Shown here: positions 7,610 through 15,303 of the stretch, in pieces
Numbering within the stretch: position 1 is the first letter of the stretch
How the letters are laid out: every line of letters starts with the position of its first letter
Assembly: GCA_902364065.1 (NCBI GenBank)
Contig: CABJCJ010000011.1
Span: forward strand, 23,808 to 78,646
DNA from: Veillonellaceae bacterium SB90
GTDB taxonomy: Bacteria > Bacillota > Negativicutes > Selenomonadales > Selenomonadaceae
Direction: 5' to 3'
Length of the DNA: 54,839 bases
Position numbers and translations under genes: made by a program
The notes under the pieces: model-generated
The model's database searches: none
What the model saw: only the letters and a program-made list of their open reading frames with translations
What the model was told of the DNA's origin: nothing

Positions 7610-8944
7610 ATGGGTATCAGAAGGCAGTCTTTTTTTCTGGGCAGTCTGGCGGCTGTCATCGCTTTGGGCAGTTTTCTCGTGAGTCCGTTCGCTTCGGCTT
7701 CGCCCGTCCAGGTGCAGGTCGAGGGCGGCGAAGTGCGGGATGTCATGATGTCGCTGGCGCGCATGAAGGGCATGAGCCTGATCTTTGATGAGGACATCAG
7801 CGGCCAGGTGACGATTTCCGCATCAGCGGAGCCGGAGCAGCTGCTGCGTCAAGTGGCGGCACTGAAGGGACTGGTGCTCGTGCAGGAGGAGAACGCGTAT
7901 CTTGTGACGCTGCCGTCGAAAGCCGCCGCCCTGAAGCGCGTTCACGTCTATCCTGTGCGCCATGCCGACCCGTATGAACTGGCCCGGGCTGCCAGTCTCA
8001 GTCTCATGGCAGAGCATCCGGCACATGATGGGAAGGAAAAAGAGATGCCTGCGGCGGAGGAGGCGAAAGGACGCATCCTGGTCGACAGCGCGACGAACAG
8101 CCTCTTGCTTTACGGCGATGCGGCAGAAGCGCAGCGCACGATGTCCCTGCTGAGGGAACTCGATGTGGAGCCGCGGCAGGTGTCGCTTGAGGCGAAGGTC
8201 GTGGCGATTTCCAAGGATGCGGCGAAGCAGCTCGGCGTGGAATGGCAGTGGTCGAGTCTGCCGCGCTATCCGGAACACAGTGAGATATACCGTCACAAGG
8301 GCACGAACCGTGAGGAAAAGGAGTATGAGATTCACCGCTCGACGGGCGGCGAGGGTGTGCCCGGCATCATCCAGTTCGGACGCGGCCCTGAGGGCATCCC
8401 GTTTGAGTTCTACTATGGTGCCAAACTCAATGCACTCGTATCGGACGGCAAGGCCAGGATCCTCGCACGCCCAAATATCACGACGCTGCAGGGCAGGGAA
8501 GCCGTCATCAACATCGGCGGTGAGGTCCCCGTGCCGACGCAGACGGTCAATGAGACGTCGACGACGACGACCTTCTCTTACCGGCAGGCCGGCATCATCC
8601 TGCGCTGCCGCCCGCGCCTGCATGACGATGGCCGCATCACGGCCGAGGTCCATACCGAGGTCAGCTCACCTCTTTATGTCGCCGATATCAAGGCGTATCG
8701 CTTCCAGAACCGCCGGGCCGATACGACCGTGTCCCTGCAGGACGGAGAAACGATGGTCATCGGCGGCCTGATTGGCAGCGAGGAATCGCGCACCATGAGC
8801 AAGATTCCCTTCCTCGGCGACCTGCCCATCCTGGGAAATTTTTTCCGCAGTCTCAAGAAGAGCCATTCGGAATCCGAAGTCATGATCTTCCTGACGGCAC
8901 ATGCCCTGCCGGATGGCGGCGCAGAAGCGTCCACCCGCATGTAA
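7610..8944 (+). CDS. Outer-membrane secretin (PilQ/GspD family)
   Basis: A 444-residue protein with a signal peptide (cleavage probably after the ASA near residue 30), an N0/STN-like domain (about 32-105), an N1-like domain (about 105-195) and a secretin channel domain (about 200-435). Diagnostic motifs are ILARPNITTLQGREAVINIG, GGEVPVP, ETMVIGGLIG and PFLGDLPILGNFFRS. Secretins form large outer-membrane pores for type IV pili or type II secretion. It is short for the family (one N1 domain only). No pilin, ATPase or platform gene is adjacent. The start is ATG 7610 behind GGAAGG. Confidence 0.9.
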   Translation: MGIRRQSFFLGSLAAVIALGSFLVSPFASASPVQVQVEGGEVRDVMMSLARMKGMSLIFDEDISGQVTISASAEPEQLLRQVAALKGLVLVQEENAYLVTLPSKAAALKRVHVYPVRHADPYELARAASLSLMAEHPAHDGKEKEMPAAEEAKGRILVDSATNSLLLYGDAAEAQRTMSLLRELDVEPRQVSLEAKVVAISKDAAKQLGVEWQWSSLPRYPEHSEIYRHKGTNREEKEYEIHRSTGGEGVPGIIQFGRGPEGIPFEFYYGAKLNALVSDGKARILARPNITTLQGREAVINIGGEVPVPTQTVNETSTTTTFSYRQAGIILRCRPRLHDDGRITAEVHTEVSSPLYVADIKAYRFQNRRADTTVSLQDGETMVIGGLIGSEESRTMSKIPFLGDLPILGNFFRSLKKSHSESEVMIFLTAHALPDGGAEASTRM

Positions 8945-9067
8945 GCGCATGGAATGGGCGCATGGTTTGACAAAAGCCGGAAAGTCAGCAATAATAATTT
9001 TCAGAGAGAGCATGCCTTCGCTGCGCGAGGCTGCTGCCTGGTCATGTCGAGAGGAGGGATTGATGCC

Positions 9068-9982
9068 TTGGGCTATATCTGCCTTACCGTGTTCCTGTTT
9101 TGTGTTTCACTGCTGCCGCCGGCCTATCTGCGCTACTATCCGTTCCGTTCCATCGCCGGTCTGCCGACGCGCCGTTTCCTGATTGGCGGCCATCTCATCA
9201 TCTTCCTGCTGGAGTTTATCCTGCTGTCCCTGTTGTTTTACAGAGGAATGCTGACGTTTGATGACGGCGTTTTCCAGAAACTGTATTATTTCTGTTATAT
9301 GCCGCATTTCCTGCTGCTGATTTTCACGATCCGGCCCTATTGGTTCCGCCATCTCTTTGTCCTCGGACTGCAGGCCATCTACATGATTTCAATTCATACG
9401 CTGGCACTCGAGGTGTTCAAGCTGCTTTTGCCGCAGGCCTGGATGTTCAACCGCTTCCACTTGTACTTTGTCATCTACCTCACGCTGTTCCTGCTCGGGA
9501 TGCCGCTGATGATGCGCATCCTGCGACAGCTTTTCACGCCCCGTCAGCTCCTCGGGAAGCGTCCGTCGTTCTGGCTGTACCTGGGCCCGGTGCCGCTGCT
9601 CTTATGCTACTACCACGGCAACGCCGGGTACATGACACTGGATCCCTCGCTTCTCTTCCTGCCCTCCATCCAGCTTTACACCGTGGTCACGAGGTGTGTG
9701 CTGCTGCTCGTCGGCCTGTTCCTGGTGATGTCGATACGCGACGGTATCCTGCAGGTGCAGAAGATGTTTTGCCTGAAGGAGCGGAATCTGCAGCTGCAGG
9801 AGCAGTTGACGCAGCTCAACGATTATGCCGTTTCCCTGCGCCAGGAACAGAAGGAGCTGGCCATTCTGCGCCATGACAGCCGTCATCAGCTGCGGATGCT
9901 GGCGGAACTCGTGGAAAACGGCCATTATCGGGAGGCAGAGCAGCTGCTGTTGCGCCTCCAGGAAGAGATGGTGAAGAAATGA
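9068..9982 (+). CDS. Membrane sensor kinase fragment: histidine box without ATPase domain
   Basis: About 304 residues from TTG 9068, which follows AGGAGG by 10 nt and leads straight into the first membrane helix; ATG 9044 is an alternative without a clear ribosome binding site. Six or so hydrophobic segments fill the first 215 residues, then a Gln/Leu-rich coiled coil, then LRHDSRHQL, the phospho-acceptor box of AgrC/GHKL-type kinases, with acceptor H269. The protein ends about 35 residues later, so the whole HATPase domain is missing. The stop overlaps the next kinase by 4 bp. Phosphorylation would need an ATPase domain in trans, and the next gene supplies one. No frameshift explains the truncation. 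Confidence 0.75.
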   Translation: MGYICLTVFLFCVSLLPPAYLRYYPFRSIAGLPTRRFLIGGHLIIFLLEFILLSLLFYRGMLTFDDGVFQKLYYFCYMPHFLLLIFTIRPYWFRHLFVLGLQAIYMISIHTLALEVFKLLLPQAWMFNRFHLYFVIYLTLFLLGMPLMMRILRQLFTPRQLLGKRPSFWLYLGPVPLLLCYYHGNAGYMTLDPSLLFLPSIQLYTVVTRCVLLLVGLFLVMSIRDGILQVQKMFCLKERNLQLQEQLTQLNDYAVSLRQEQKELAILRHDSRHQLRMLAELVENGHYREAEQLLLRLQEEMVKK

Positions 9983-11328
9983 AGGCATTCTTCGTATCGC
10001 TTGGCATCACGACAATCTACACGCTGGTCCTGCAGATCTTTTATTCCCTGCAGATCCTGCCGTTCCGGAATTTCCTGGAACAGAAGCAGAAGCGGCAGCT
10101 GGCTGCCTGCTGGGCCGTCATGGTCCTGTTGGAAATCATCGGCTTCCAGTTCCTGCTCGGGCAGGATATCTTTCCTTCGCATGCTGCTGCCTACTGGGCG
10201 ATGGGATATGTGGGCTGGCTGCCGCCCTTCCTGCTGAGCCTCTGGTTCACGAAACCCTTCTGGATCGGCCATTTGTTCATTCTGTCATTCCGCATCCTGC
10301 TCACCAGTTGTTTCTATACCTTCATGCGCCATTTCTTCCTGGCTGCCTTCCCCGATACGCCCTTTGAGGACCTTTATCTGGAGGAAATCCTCTTTTACGG
10401 AGGGCTATGCCTGATTTCCTTTCCCTTCCTGCTGCGCTTTTTCACCAATGTGTTCAGCCACTTCCAGGAAGCGTCCACACGGCGTTACTGGCGTTCCATC
10501 ACGATCATCCCGATGCTGCTGGCCATCGATACGCTCTACATCAGCCTTTATGATTCGCAGGAGCAGTATTTCAGCCTGCTCGGCGCGCGCTTTTTCCTGC
10601 TCGCCGTGATCGTTCTGCTCATGGCCAGTGTGCGCAGCGGGCAGGTGGAGGTGTATGAGGAACTCGATACGTATGAGAAGAATCACACGCTGCATCAGCA
10701 GCTCGTATCAGCGGCGAATTATGTGGAGATGTCCCAGAACTCGAAGCGGCGCATGGCGGCCATTTACCAGGAGCGGCGGGAACATCTGACGAGGCTCCTG
10801 GCTCTCGTGCAGCGCAGGGACCAGGATGGTGTGCTGGCGTACATTGAGTCGCTCGGCACGGAGTTTGACCGCACGAAACTGCCGCGGTACTGTCAGAACG
10901 TCCTCATCAATGCAGCCCTGACGGTTTACCTTTCGCGGGCGAGGGAAGAGGGCATCCCCGTTACGGCGGCTGTCGATCTGCCGGAGGAGATACCGTTCAG
11001 CGGGGATCTGTCCATCGTGCTGTCCAACCTGCTCGAGAATGCCCTGCTGGCCAGCCGCAGACAGCCGCCGGACTGCCGGAATATCACGGTGGTGGCCCGG
11101 CGGCAGGGCGGCATGCTGAATATCCTCGTGAAGAATCTGTTTGCCGGCTTCGTGCCGCTCGATGGCGACGGTTTGCCCGTGACGCATGTCACGGGGCACG
11201 GCCTCGGCATGAAATCCCTGGTCCGTTTCCGTGATAAATACGAAGCTGGTGTCCTGTGCCAGCAGAAGGATGGCTGGTTCATCACGTACCTGCAGGTATC
11301 GATGGCGCCGGCTGAATCTCTGGATTAA
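9979..11328 (+). CDS. GHKL sensor kinase with ATPase domain but no acceptor histidine
   Basis: A 449-residue protein with about six hydrophobic segments (1-215), a coiled coil, a dimerisation region and a C-terminal GHKL ATPase domain. The N-box is intact (SNLLENAL, N350 and N354), as is the G-box (GHGLG, 406-410). The histidine box is not: aligned on flanking residues, RHDSRHQL of the upstream protein corresponds to YQERREHL here, so the acceptor His is replaced by Q264. It overlaps the upstream gene by 4 bp. I infer that the two proteins form one heteromeric kinase in the membrane. It converges with a LytTR regulator gene, the usual partner class for this kinase family. Confidence 0.8.
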   Translation: MKAFFVSLGITTIYTLVLQIFYSLQILPFRNFLEQKQKRQLAACWAVMVLLEIIGFQFLLGQDIFPSHAAAYWAMGYVGWLPPFLLSLWFTKPFWIGHLFILSFRILLTSCFYTFMRHFFLAAFPDTPFEDLYLEEILFYGGLCLISFPFLLRFFTNVFSHFQEASTRRYWRSITIIPMLLAIDTLYISLYDSQEQYFSLLGARFFLLAVIVLLMASVRSGQVEVYEELDTYEKNHTLHQQLVSAANYVEMSQNSKRRMAAIYQERREHLTRLLALVQRRDQDGVLAYIESLGTEFDRTKLPRYCQNVLINAALTVYLSRAREEGIPVTAAVDLPEEIPFSGDLSIVLSNLLENALLASRRQPPDCRNITVVARRQGGMLNILVKNLFAGFVPLDGDGLPVTHVTGHGLGMKSLVRFRDKYEAGVLCQQKDGWFITYLQVSMAPAESLD

Positions 11329-11329
11329 A

Positions 11330-11372
11330 CAAACAACGGGAGCTGCACGTGCAGCTCCCGTTTCCTGTTTGT
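11330..11372. terminator. Bidirectional terminator between kinase pair and LytTR regulator
   Basis: A perfect 26-bp palindrome, ACGGGAGCTGCAC with its complement (11336-11361), flanked by AAACAA and CCTGTTTGT. It serves both converging transcripts. Confidence 0.75.
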
Positions 11373-11374
11373 CT

Positions 11375-12100
11375 TCAGGTGGCGAACATGAATTGGAAGT
11401 AGAGTTCCTGGAATTCCCGGTACTTGCGCTTGCCGAGCGGGATGTGATGGCCATGAATCTCCACGTATTCTGTCTTGATCAGATGAATGACATTGAGGTT
11501 CACGAGGTAGCCCTTGTTGGGCGAAGCGAACTGTCCCGGCGCAATCTTGTCGAGTTCTTCTTTCATTTCCTGGATGGATTTTCTCGTTTCCAGCATGGTG
11601 TCGTCGCTGAGGTGGACTTGGATGATGTGGCCATGGCTTTCCATGTACAGGATGCGGGCAATCTCCTCGACCCGGATGCCGCCGCCCACGAGCCGGAAGA
11701 TCATCTTGGCGCTGTTCCGCTGGCGGATGTAGGAGAAGGCCCGGTCCATAGCCTTGTTGAACTGATTTTGCGTAAAGGGCTTCAGGAGATAGTCCGTCGC
11801 CTTTACGGCAAAGGCATCGACGGCAAATTCATCGCTCGTGGTCAGGAAGATGATTTCGGCCCTGCTGTGCCGGTTTCGGAGCTCCTGTGCCGCGTCCATG
11901 CCCGAAAGACCCGGCATGCAGACATCGAGCAGGACAATGTCGAACACAGCGCCATGCTCAATGGCATCGATGAAGGCAAAGGCGCTATCGAAGTCTTCAT
12001 AAGAGACGAATTCTCGCTTGGTCTTAAAGTAGTTTTCCGCTGCTTTTCGGATGAGCTGGACTTGTTCCGCCTGGTCATCACAAATTGCAATCCGTAACAT
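11375..12100 (-). CDS. LytTR-type response regulator
   Basis: A 241-residue two-domain regulator. The receiver (1-120) has the acidic pair D8-D9, the phospho-acceptor D59 in LLDVCMPG, a conserved Thr in FLTTSDE and Lys in YLLKPF. The LytTR DNA-binding domain (about 135-238) has the typical ILYMESHGH, NKGYLVNLNVI and IPLGKRKY strands. These regulators partner AgrC/LytS-like kinases, making the convergent kinase pair its likely input. AGGAG precedes ATG. Such proteins usually bind paired direct repeats; none was recognised here. Confidence 0.92.
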   Translation of the reverse strand: MLRIAICDDQAEQVQLIRKAAENYFKTKREFVSYEDFDSAFAFIDAIEHGAVFDIVLLDVCMPGLSGMDAAQELRNRHSRAEIIFLTTSDEFAVDAFAVKATDYLLKPFTQNQFNKAMDRAFSYIRQRNSAKMIFRLVGGGIRVEEIARILYMESHGHIIQVHLSDDTMLETRKSIQEMKEELDKIAPGQFASPNKGYLVNLNVIHLIKTEYVEIHGHHIPLGKRKYREFQELYFQFMFAT

Positions 12101-12134
12101 CGTATCTCCTCCCTCATGCCCGCAGGCCGTATTC

Positions 12135-12148
12135 TTATTTTATATTAT
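12135..12148 (-). promoter_or_regulatory. Extended -10 promoter of the LytTR regulator
   Basis: On the minus strand TGG-TATAAT lies about 40 bp before the start codon, with no good -35. An extended -10 could compensate. Confidence 0.4.
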
Positions 12149-12290
12149 ACCAAGTTTAGCGGGACTCGGCAGGAAAGGGTCCTGAAGTGGCGATTTTTTG
12201 ACATGAACGGATGGTTTTCAGGCCCGTCTGACGAAAATGATGCCGGATGGATTCTTATCATCCCTTCTTTTTTTTTTGATGCATTTAGGT

Positions 12291-12296
12291 TATAAT
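12291..12296 (+). promoter_or_regulatory. -10 element ahead of the siroheme/haem genes
   Basis: TATAAT stands 88 bp before the first haem-cluster gene, after a T-rich run where the -35 would fall. Nothing else coding is visible between 12101 and 12383. Confidence 0.4.
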
Positions 12297-12383
12297 AAGA
12301 TAGGAAATTGATTTATGAATGAGATTCGTAATTGATGCGGATTCATAGCAGTTGGAAATGAGCCGGGGTGCGGAGGGATGACG

Positions 12384-13031
12384 ATGCAGTATCCCCTGAA
12401 TATGGAATTGGGTGGCCGGTCGTGTGTCGTGGTCGGAGGCGGTCGTGTGGCACAGCGGAAGACGGCCACCCTGCTTTTTGCCGGGGCAGATGTGACGGTT
12501 ATCGCGCCGCAGCTGACGGAACGGCTCGCTGCTATGGCGGCGAAGGAGAAGCTGCGATGGCTGCCAAAGCCGTATGAGCGCGGCTGTCTCTCTGCGCTGC
12601 AGCCCTTCCTGGTTTTCTGCACGACGGATGATTCCGCCGTCAACCGGCAAGCGGCTGCGGAGGCAAAATCCCTCGGTGCGCTCGTCAATGCGGCTGAGCA
12701 GCCTGAGCTTTCTGATTTTACGGTACCGGCCAGCGTGCGGCGCGGGGATGTGCTCTTTACGGTTTCGACGAATGGCAGGAGTCCGGCGCTTTCCCGCCAG
12801 CTGCGGCAGCAGCTCGAAGCGGAGTTCCCGGCGTCGCTCGGGCCGTGGCTGGAGCATCTGAGTGCCCTGCGGAGCCGGATGAAACAGGAGCTCTCGACGA
12901 GTGAGGCGCGCCAGGCATTCTGGCGGCGGGCGCTCGATAAACGTGTATTATCTTTAGTGGAAGCTGGTCATCTTGACCAGGCGGAGGTTGAAATTCAACA
13001 TGCAATTACTGAGTTTGGGTCTGAATCATAA
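12384..13031 (+). CDS. Precorrin-2 dehydrogenase / sirohydrochlorin ferrochelatase
   Basis: A 215-residue protein like the N-terminal half of CysG (or Met8/SirC). The NAD-binding motif VVVGGGRVAQRK is near residue 20, followed by VTVIAP, the FCTTDD turn, VNAAEQPELSDFTVPA and the STNGRSPALSR loop. It oxidises precorrin-2 to sirohydrochlorin and may insert iron for siroheme. GGAGGG at 12372-12377 fits ATG 12384 rather than ATG 12378. It overlaps hemA by 32 bp, and the methyltransferase that makes precorrin-2 is encoded 2 kb downstream in the same cluster. Confidence 0.88.
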   Translation: MQYPLNMELGGRSCVVVGGGRVAQRKTATLLFAGADVTVIAPQLTERLAAMAAKEKLRWLPKPYERGCLSALQPFLVFCTTDDSAVNRQAAAEAKSLGALVNAAEQPELSDFTVPASVRRGDVLFTVSTNGRSPALSRQLRQQLEAEFPASLGPWLEHLSALRSRMKQELSTSEARQAFWRRALDKRVLSLVEAGHLDQAEVEIQHAITEFGSES

Positions 13032-14319
13032 GACGGCGCCTGTTGATGTGCGGGAGCGCTTTGCCATTTCCAAGCAAGCCGTGCGCGATGGCCTCGAAAA
13101 CCTCAATGAATACGAGGGGATTTCCGAAGCCGTCATCCTCTCGACCTGCAATCGCAGCGAGATGTATGCCGTGGTCGATGATGCACAGGAGGACCTTGCC
13201 ACGCTCAAGCAGTTCCTGTTTGACCTGACGGGCAATGAGGAGGATATCGATGCCTATCTCTACTCCTTTGTCGACGAGGAATGCATCCGTCATTTGTTCC
13301 GCGTCGCGTCGAGCCTGGATTCCCTGGTGCTCGGCGAAGGCCAGATCCTGTCGCAGGTCAAGGATGCCTACGCGATTGCCCGCGAGGCGGGCACGACGAG
13401 CACCGTGCTCAACACGCTGTTCCACCGCGCCATTGCGACGGGCAAGCGCGTGCGCACGGAGACCCGCATTGCGTACAATTCCGTTTCAGTCAGTTATGCG
13501 GCTGTCGAGCTGGCGCGCGAGAAGCTCGGCCCGCTCGAGCAGTCGAGTGCCCTGATTTTCGGCGCCGGCAAGATGGCGGAGCTCACGGCCGAGCACCTTG
13601 TGTCGCACGGCATCAAGAAGATCTACGTGGCCAACCGCCATTTCGAGAAGGCACAGGATCTGGCCGCCCGCTTCCACGGCGAGGCCGTGCCCTTTGAGGG
13701 CGCGCTGAAGCATGCGGCCGATATCGATGTGGTCGTCACGTCCACCGGTGCGCCGCATTATGTGGTCAAGCCCTGGGAGACGCGCCAGCTCATGACGAAG
13801 CGCAAGGGACGCCCGATTTTCTTCATCGACATCGCCGTGCCGCGCGATGTCGATCCGGAGGTCAGCAACATAAAGGGGGTCATCCTCTACAACATCGATG
13901 CGCTCGAGGCTGTCGTCGATGAGCATGTTCAGGAACGCCAGGCCGAGGCCAGGGGCGCTGAACGCATCGTCGAAGAAGAGGTGCAGTCCATCGAGGACAA
14001 GTTCCAGTATCTGTCATTCCGGCCGCTGATGGCCCTGCTCTCGGAGCGCTGCGAGCGCATCCGCCTGCGGGAAATCCACCGGGCTTCCTCGAAGCTGCCG
14101 GATCTGACGAAATCGGAGCGCCGGCAGATTGAGCACATGACACGCATGATCGTGCGCAAGATCCTGCGCATGCCGATGATGAAGCTCAATGCTTCCGCCG
14201 GCACGCCGAATGAACAGTTCTACATCGACGCCATGCGCGCCTTATTCAAACTTGATACAATAGGGGAGACGGGAACCAGTGAGAAACGACACAATCATTA
14301 TCGGTACGCGGAGCAGTAA
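13000..14319 (+). CDS. hemA: Glutamyl-tRNA reductase
   Basis: A 439-residue enzyme reducing Glu-tRNA(Glu) to glutamate-1-semialdehyde, the first committed step of C5 tetrapyrrole synthesis. The nucleophile C50 lies in the canonical STCNRSE; GLNHKTAPVDVRE marks the N-terminus, LGEGQILSQVK the substrate region and FGAGKMAE the NADPH fold. ATG 13000 is used because the family begins MxLLxLGLNHKTAP; GGAGG lies 12 nt upstream. The gene overlaps the preceding gene by 32 bp and hemC by 41 bp, indicating tight coupling. Confidence 0.96.
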   Translation: MQLLSLGLNHKTAPVDVRERFAISKQAVRDGLENLNEYEGISEAVILSTCNRSEMYAVVDDAQEDLATLKQFLFDLTGNEEDIDAYLYSFVDEECIRHLFRVASSLDSLVLGEGQILSQVKDAYAIAREAGTTSTVLNTLFHRAIATGKRVRTETRIAYNSVSVSYAAVELAREKLGPLEQSSALIFGAGKMAELTAEHLVSHGIKKIYVANRHFEKAQDLAARFHGEAVPFEGALKHAADIDVVVTSTGAPHYVVKPWETRQLMTKRKGRPIFFIDIAVPRDVDPEVSNIKGVILYNIDALEAVVDEHVQERQAEARGAERIVEEEVQSIEDKFQYLSFRPLMALLSERCERIRLREIHRASSKLPDLTKSERRQIEHMTRMIVRKILRMPMMKLNASAGTPNEQFYIDAMRALFKLDTIGETGTSEKRHNHYRYAEQ

Positions 14320-15223
14320 GCTGGCCCTCTGGCAGGCGGATTACGTGGCGGACTGCCTGAAAAAACGCTATCCGTCGCTGCGGGTCGAGAAGAAACTCAT
14401 GACGACCAAGGGCGACAAGATCCTCGATGCGCCGCTCGCCAAGATCGGCGGCAAGGGGCTTTTCACGAAGGAGCTGGAGCAGGATATGCTGTCTGGCGGC
14501 ATCGATATTGCCGTGCACAGCCTCAAGGATATGCCGACGGAGGTACCGGAGGGCCTCGTCATCTCGGCCATCACGAAGCGCTTTGATCCGGGTGATGCCG
14601 TGGTGAGCCCGCGCTACAAGACCCTGCGGAATCTGCCGCAGGGCGCCAAAGTCGGCACGTCGAGCCTGCGCCGCAAGGCGCAGCTCCTGCATGCACGCCC
14701 TGATCTTCATATTGAGGATCTGCGCGGCAACGTCAATACGCGCCTGCGCAAGCTCGAGGAAGATCATTTCGATGCGATCATCCTGGCCGTGGCGGGGCTC
14801 AAGCGTCTGGGCTTTGGCGACCACATCACGGAGGTCCTGCCGCAGGAACTCGTGCTGCCTGCCGTGGGGCAGGGGGCACTGGCCATCGAGACGCGCCGCG
14901 AGGATAAAGAAGTGCGTGAGCTCATCGCGTTCCTCAACGATGCGGAGACGGTGCGCTGTGCAGAGGCAGAGCGGGCCTTCCTCGCGCGGGTCGAGGGCGG
15001 CTGCCAGGTGCCGGTCGGCGTTTATGCGACGCCGCTCGATGAAGACCGGCTGCGCGTGCAGGCGGTGATTGCCTCCTTGGATGGCGGCCGCCTGTACCGT
15101 GATGAACTCAGCGGCAGTGCGGCAGGAGCTGCCGTTCTCGGCCGTGAGCTTGCCGACCGGCTGCTCGCGGCGGGCGGTCTTGCCATCCTGCATGAGCTCG
15201 GGCTCTTGCTCGACCGCTCGTGA
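14279..15223 (+). CDS. hemC: Porphobilinogen deaminase (hydroxymethylbilane synthase)
   Basis: A 314-residue enzyme that polymerises four porphobilinogen units into hydroxymethylbilane. IGTRSSKLALWQ opens the protein, KDMPTEVPEG and SLRRKAQL follow, and the dipyrromethane cofactor attaches to C242 in EGGCQVPVG. It starts with GTG inside the 3' end of hemA, with GGGGAG about 10 nt upstream. Confidence 0.96.
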   Translation: MRNDTIIIGTRSSKLALWQADYVADCLKKRYPSLRVEKKLMTTKGDKILDAPLAKIGGKGLFTKELEQDMLSGGIDIAVHSLKDMPTEVPEGLVISAITKRFDPGDAVVSPRYKTLRNLPQGAKVGTSSLRRKAQLLHARPDLHIEDLRGNVNTRLRKLEEDHFDAIILAVAGLKRLGFGDHITEVLPQELVLPAVGQGALAIETRREDKEVRELIAFLNDAETVRCAEAERAFLARVEGGCQVPVGVYATPLDEDRLRVQAVIASLDGGRLYRDELSGSAAGAAVLGRELADRLLAAGGLAILHELGLLLDRS

Positions 15224-15249
15224 TTTTTTCAGCAGGGCTGCTGAAAAAA
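15224..15249. other. Hairpin between hemC and cobA-hemD
   Basis: TTTTTTCAGCA and TGCTGAAAAAA form an 11-bp stem immediately after the hemC stop. The T-run leads and the A-run trails on both strands, so it does not have terminator polarity. It may protect or process the mRNA. Confidence 0.5.
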
Positions 15250-15303
15250 GAGGATGGCAGCCGCTGCTGGCAATAGAATGCTTGAAAAGGGAGAGATCAA
15301 TAC

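Noticed and set aside
9960..9990. A frameshift splitting one sensor kinase into two genes
   Set aside because: Both proteins have their own full set of membrane helices and coiled coil, so joining the frames would not restore a normal kinase.
12101..12383. RNA leader or T-box controlling the haem genes
   Set aside because: No T-box sequence, specifier hairpin or terminator/antiterminator pair could be found in this gap.
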